Assembly: GCA_009776695.1 (NCBI GenBank)
Contig: WRNI01000064.1
Coordinates: 1 to 7,631 of the forward strand
Direction of reading: 5' to 3'
Origin: Methanomassiliicoccaceae archaeon
GTDB lineage: Archaea; Thermoplasmatota; Thermoplasmata; Methanomassiliicoccales; Methanomethylophilaceae
DNA: 7,631 bases
The notes beneath the pieces are model-generated. The model was given only the letters and a program-made list of their open reading frames with translations, made no database searches and was not told the origin of the DNA. Each line of letters begins with the position of its first letter. Position 1 is the stretch's first letter. Positions 5,453 to 7,631 of the stretch are shown here, piece by piece. The translations under genes were made by a program, and so were the position numbers.

Positions 5453-5992
5453 ATGAACGACGATACGCCGCTCAATATCATTAAAGAGATGACGGGAGTG
5501 CTCAACGCATTCTATTTAGACGACGCGATAATAAAACAGCTGGTCGACGAAGAGGCGACGGTCAGAGGAAGCACGGACATCGGCGTCGCGAACGAAGGGT
5601 TCTCCGAGGCGCTGATACGCGAGAAGATAATATGCATCGTAAAGGACACACGGTTCAGGCCTCCGCCTGAGCCTACGGTGATACTGAGAGGCAATGACGG
5701 CGCCGTTCTCGGCGAGGAAGTGTTTCCGTGGACCAAACATTTGTACGAAGGGCGCGACGACATAATCTGGATGGGCGACGCGTTCGTGGTGTTCCCGCAG
5801 GTTACTGTCAAGGGAGGCGAGAAGTTCATAATGCCTCCCGTGTCGTTCCCTGAGGTCAACGAGGGCAACGGATGCACGAACGTGATATCATGCAGCCCTG
5901 CACCGACATCCGACGTCCTGATCAAAAAGTATTACGGGCTCGAGGACAATCCGAAACTGGCTACGATACTTGTTGCATTCGATAAGAAATGA
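5453..5992 (+). CDS. Conserved-looking hypothetical protein, 179 residues
   Basis: I do not recognise a family. The reading frame is well supported: GC-rich codons like the flanking methanogenesis genes, a TATA box and GGGAG in front, and a stop that abuts the convergent neighbour. The protein starts with a helical region (about 6-35), followed by mixed strand and loop content: CIVKDTRFRPPPEPTVIL at about 61-78, GAVLGEEVFPWTKHLYEG at 83-100, and a hydrophobic IIWMGDAFVVFPQVTVKGG at 104-122. A Cys/Pro section follows, with GNGCTNVISCSPAP at 138-151. It is acidic, with Cys at 61, 141 and 147, no signal peptide and no clear membrane segment. It lies between an accessory insert and a PRC-barrel gene close to mcrA, so a methanogenesis link is possible but only by location. 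Confidence 0.8.
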   Translation: MNDDTPLNIIKEMTGVLNAFYLDDAIIKQLVDEEATVRGSTDIGVANEGFSEALIREKIICIVKDTRFRPPPEPTVILRGNDGAVLGEEVFPWTKHLYEGRDDIIWMGDAFVVFPQVTVKGGEKFIMPPVSFPEVNEGNGCTNVISCSPAPTSDVLIKKYYGLEDNPKLATILVAFDKK

Positions 5993-6544
5993 TCACTCGA
6001 GGATCGTCATCCTCTCTCTGATGCCGTCCATGCCTTCGCTCAGATGTATCATTTCCTTGGACGCGAGTATCATGTCCGCCGGTATCCCGGCGTTTATCTT
6101 TGAGAACAATCCTTTTTTCATGCCCATGGCCTCGATGGCCGTCTTATCAAGCCTTACGGCTATCGACACCACTTTCCAGATGTCCGTGTCTATCACAACG
6201 TCCGTCGCAACGCCCACCATCGCGTTGTCGCGTGAGACGACCTTCGCCGACCTCAGCGACGAGAGCAGAGGAATGTTATTGTTATCGGGGGACGCCATGT
6301 CCTTAAGCTTATCGATGCCCGCGTTCAGTAAGATGACGTCGTTCATGACGAAATTCTTAGGAAGTATCATCATATTTCCCTTGCCTATGCCTGCGGCCAG
6401 TTTCTCACTGCGTTTCGTCTTTATCTTAAGACCTGCGACATTCCATTCGAACGGATCGTAACGAACATCAATGATCTCACCGACATCGTACGCGTCCGAC
6501 GATATCATCTGCTTTCCGACAAGCGAGTCAAAGGTTATTGTCAT
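5993..6544 (-). CDS. Protein with two PRC-barrel-like domains
   Basis: A 183-residue protein with two similar halves. The first, about 1-80, has FDSLVGKQMISSDAYDVGEI and ends LPKNFVMNDVILLNAGI. The second, about 93-172, has LLSSLRSAKVVSRDNAMVGV, then KVVSIAVRLDKTAIEAMG and IPADMILASKEMIHLSE. The pattern of 'LxGKxVxxxDGxxVGxVxDV' followed by a strand-rich stretch and a final hydrophobic strand is that of PRC-barrel domains. These are small beta-barrels used in archaea as adaptor domains in RNA metabolism, cell division and photosynthesis-like complexes; the partner here is unknown. I chose ATG 6544 because the barrel motif begins right after it. An in-frame ATG at 6592 would add MGTLEILLLLLLLRLS and has a TATA-like tract about 27 bases upstream. 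Its stop abuts that of the convergent gene (TGA|TCA). Confidence 0.75.
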   Translation of the reverse strand: MTITFDSLVGKQMISSDAYDVGEIIDVRYDPFEWNVAGLKIKTKRSEKLAAGIGKGNMMILPKNFVMNDVILLNAGIDKLKDMASPDNNNIPLLSSLRSAKVVSRDNAMVGVATDVVIDTDIWKVVSIAVRLDKTAIEAMGMKKGLFSKINAGIPADMILASKEMIHLSEGMDGIRERMTILE

Positions 6545-6590
6545 GCTTAGTCGTAACAATAACAAGAGTAAAAGAATTTCTAAAGTCCCC

Positions 6591-6608
6591 ATGCGGCTTT
6601 CGCCGCAT
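6591..6608 (-). other. Hairpin with GAAA tetraloop downstream of the mcr operon
   Basis: On the minus strand this reads ATGCGGC-GAAA-GCCGCAT: a 7-bp stem closed by a GNRA tetraloop. It lies 20 bases after the stop of the DUF2098 gene and just after a U-rich tract, and more U-rich sequence follows (6561-6585). It most likely stabilises or defines the 3' end of the mcrA-DUF2098 mRNA. It also overlaps the alternative ATG (6592) of the PRC-barrel gene. Confidence 0.6.
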
Positions 6609-6612
6609 AGGA

Positions 6613-6624
6613 GTAAAAATTAAA
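6613..6624 (-). terminator. U-rich tract after the mcr operon (candidate archaeal terminator)
   Basis: The minus strand reads ATTTAATTTTTA within five bases or so of the TAA of the DUF2098 gene. Archaeal RNA polymerase terminates at U runs without needing a hairpin, and this run of five follows the operon's last gene. The same tract is at TATA-like distance from ATG 6592, so it could also serve as a promoter for the PRC-barrel gene. Confidence 0.5.
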
Positions 6625-6628
6625 TGGT

Positions 6629-6916
6629 TTATCCGCCGCCCGAGGGCATGAACATATCGATGTTCACGTCCTCCGCTGTCTTCGCGTAATCCTCGACGGA
6701 CCGCAGCTTTTGGTCGCGGTCCCTCTCGCGTTCTTTGAAGGAGACCTCCTTGTACTCGCTTATGTCAGCTTTGGTAAGATGATCGGCGTCGTAGTAAAGA
6801 TTGGTGAAATCGAGCAGCGCCCATTTTTTCCCTCCTTTTTCGACAACGTCCGTTACCTTACCGACCGTTGACGTCGGCATGTACTTGTACACGTCCCCTA
6901 CATTCACGGTGATCAC
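6629..6916 (-). CDS. DUF2098 family protein, translationally coupled to mcrA
   Basis: A 95-residue protein. The first half (VGDVYKYMPTSTVGKVTDVV, then KKWALLDFTNLYYDADHL at about 31-47) is the DUF2098 pattern, a small strand-rich domain found mostly in methanogens, with unknown function. The second half (about 52-85) is a highly charged helix with KERERDRDQKL, followed by DMFMPSGGG at the end. I place the start at GTG 6916 because it overlaps the mcrA stop as GTGA; a second GTG three codons later is the alternative. No Shine-Dalgarno is visible, so termination-reinitiation from mcrA is likely. Being the last gene of an mcr operon suggests a role in assembly, modification or stability of MCR, which is inferred from position only. 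It is cytoplasmic, with no signal peptide. Confidence 0.88.
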   Translation of the reverse strand: MITVNVGDVYKYMPTSTVGKVTDVVEKGGKKWALLDFTNLYYDADHLTKADISEYKEVSFKERERDRDQKLRSVEDYAKTAEDVNIDMFMPSGGG

Positions 6917-7631
6917 ACTTTTATTACAGCGGTACGCTCGCCGGCAGGCTTGAACTCCCTGAGTCCGCCTCTTCCGATCTCTTTCGTGATGTTCGCGAAG
7001 TCGAACACAAGGCTCGGGTCTGCGAACGCCACACGGACGAACGGGTTCACCGTGAATGCATCTCCGCGTGCTGCGTGAGCGGCCTTCGGGATGCCGGTGT
7101 AACCGGACAGGTGACCTACGTTCATCGCGTAGTTCGGGTAGTTCGGGCCTCTGAGCTCCATCGGCAGACCTTCGTCCGACCTGTACGCAAGCGAGTTCGC
7201 GGAACCGCACTGATCCTGCAGATCGTATCCGTAGAATCCGAGTCTTCCTGCGCGCTCTTTGTGCTGCAGCATCGACAAGTACCACAAGTTAACACCGCAG
7301 TCGGCGATACCTGTTGCCATCGCTCCTGCGATTCCTGTCGTGGCCGCAGCGACGGTCGCTCTCTGCGAACCGCCGAAGTGCGATTCCATTACGGCAGGGT
7401 ACTTCTCGTACATGCTTAACGCATACGCGTTAACTTCGTCGCCGAATTTCAGCAGGTCGTCGAACTTCGCGGGGTCCGCCTTGCAGAATCCGCCGTACTT
7501 GTCCTTGATCATGTCTATCGCATAATAGACGTAGTCTTCAAGGATGTTGTCGGTGTATGCCGCTGATGCGTACTGCGTGAATCCCACACCGCCGGACATG
7601 TATCCGCCCAGATATATCTGGTCGAACACCA
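6913..7631 (-). CDS. mcrA: Methyl-coenzyme M reductase alpha subunit (C-terminal part)
   Basis: The last 239 or so codons of mcrA; the 5' part (full length about 550 residues) and presumably the other mcr genes lie beyond the right edge. MCR makes methane and CoM-S-S-CoB heterodisulfide from methyl-CoM and CoB at Ni-F430. Landmarks match Methanothermobacter numbering: GFTQYA gives Phe330 and Tyr333; FGGSQRA gives Gln400 (2-methylated in that enzyme); FYGYDLQDQCG gives Phe443, Tyr444, Gly445 (thioglycine), Asp450 and Cys452 (S-methylated). The 45-residue spacing from Gln400 to Gly445 is exact; between Tyr333 and Gln400 the protein is two residues longer. LRGPNYPNYAMNVGH and HAARGDAFTVNPFVRVAF are also typical. 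The ending (REFKPAGERTAVIKV) is complete. The sequence looks like a genuine methanogenic McrA rather than an alkyl-CoM reductase. DUF2098 overlaps its stop by four bases. Confidence 0.98.
   Translation of the reverse strand, partial: VFDQIYLGGYMSGGVGFTQYASAAYTDNILEDYVYYAIDMIKDKYGGFCKADPAKFDDLLKFGDEVNAYALSMYEKYPAVMESHFGGSQRATVAAATTGIAGAMATGIADCGVNLWYLSMLQHKERAGRLGFYGYDLQDQCGSANSLAYRSDEGLPMELRGPNYPNYAMNVGHLSGYTGIPKAAHAARGDAFTVNPFVRVAFADPSLVFDFANITKEIGRGGLREFKPAGERTAVIKV

Noticed and set aside
5296..5505. Minus-strand 69-codon frame in the non-coding gap
   Set aside because: Its first third is antisense to the gene at 5453, it has no ribosome binding site, and the translation matches nothing I recognise.
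6917..7285. Extended 218-codon minus-strand version of the DUF2098 frame reaching into mcrA
   Set aside because: The added part is Arg-rich out-of-frame mcrA sequence; the family motif starts only after the mcrA stop, so GTG 6916 is the sensible start.

Overview
The window is methanogen (archaeal) DNA. At the right edge the minus strand carries the C-terminal part of McrA, the alpha subunit of methyl-coenzyme M reductase (MCR). At the left edge are AtwA (component A2) and the start of McrC, both parts of the ATP-driven machinery that activates MCR. The mid-range base composition, apparently leaderless promoters (TATA box about 25-27 bases before the ATG with no Shine-Dalgarno), a DUF4443-type regulator and mcrC lying outside the mcr operon together suggest a Methanomassiliicoccales-like lineage (Thermoplasmatota). 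That placement is an inference, and McrA phylogeny would settle it.

Layout. (1) 1-1897, minus strand: atwA followed by mcrC, overlapping by four bases (GTGA); mcrC runs off the left edge. (2) 1898-2016: a compact divergent promoter region. (3) 2017-3286, plus strand: a two-gene operon made of a winged-helix DUF4443 plus DUF2111 fusion and, overlapping it by 8 bases, a small Cys-containing protein that looks like DUF6951. It ends at a strong palindromic terminator. (4) 3287-5452: an accessory-looking insert. It holds one AlbA_2/GHKL-ATPase/winged-helix regulator gene (3650-5026) between two long non-coding stretches. These contain inverted repeats, a tandem array of an 11-base unit and a long stem-loop. 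The insert looks more AT-rich than its surroundings. (5) 5453-5992, plus strand: an unrecognised 179-residue protein. (6) 5993-6544, minus strand: a protein with two PRC-barrel-like halves, whose stop codon directly abuts that of the preceding gene. (7) 6629-7631, minus strand: the 3' end of the mcr operon, mcrA followed by a DUF2098 gene again overlapping by GTGA, then a U-rich tract and a GAAA-loop hairpin.

How the parts fit. MCR catalyses the last step of methanogenesis and must be reductively activated by a complex that includes AtwA and McrC. Here the enzyme, its activators and four small proteins of unknown function (DUF4443-DUF2111, DUF6951, DUF2098 and the PRC-barrel protein) lie within about 7.6 kb. 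The DUF families are, as far as I know, largely methanogen-associated. The most interesting possibility is that some of these unknowns regulate, mature or scaffold MCR. The DUF2098 gene translationally coupled to mcrA and the DUF4443-DUF2111 protein divergent from atwA are the best candidates. No CRISPR array, tRNA, rRNA or intact transposase was seen.
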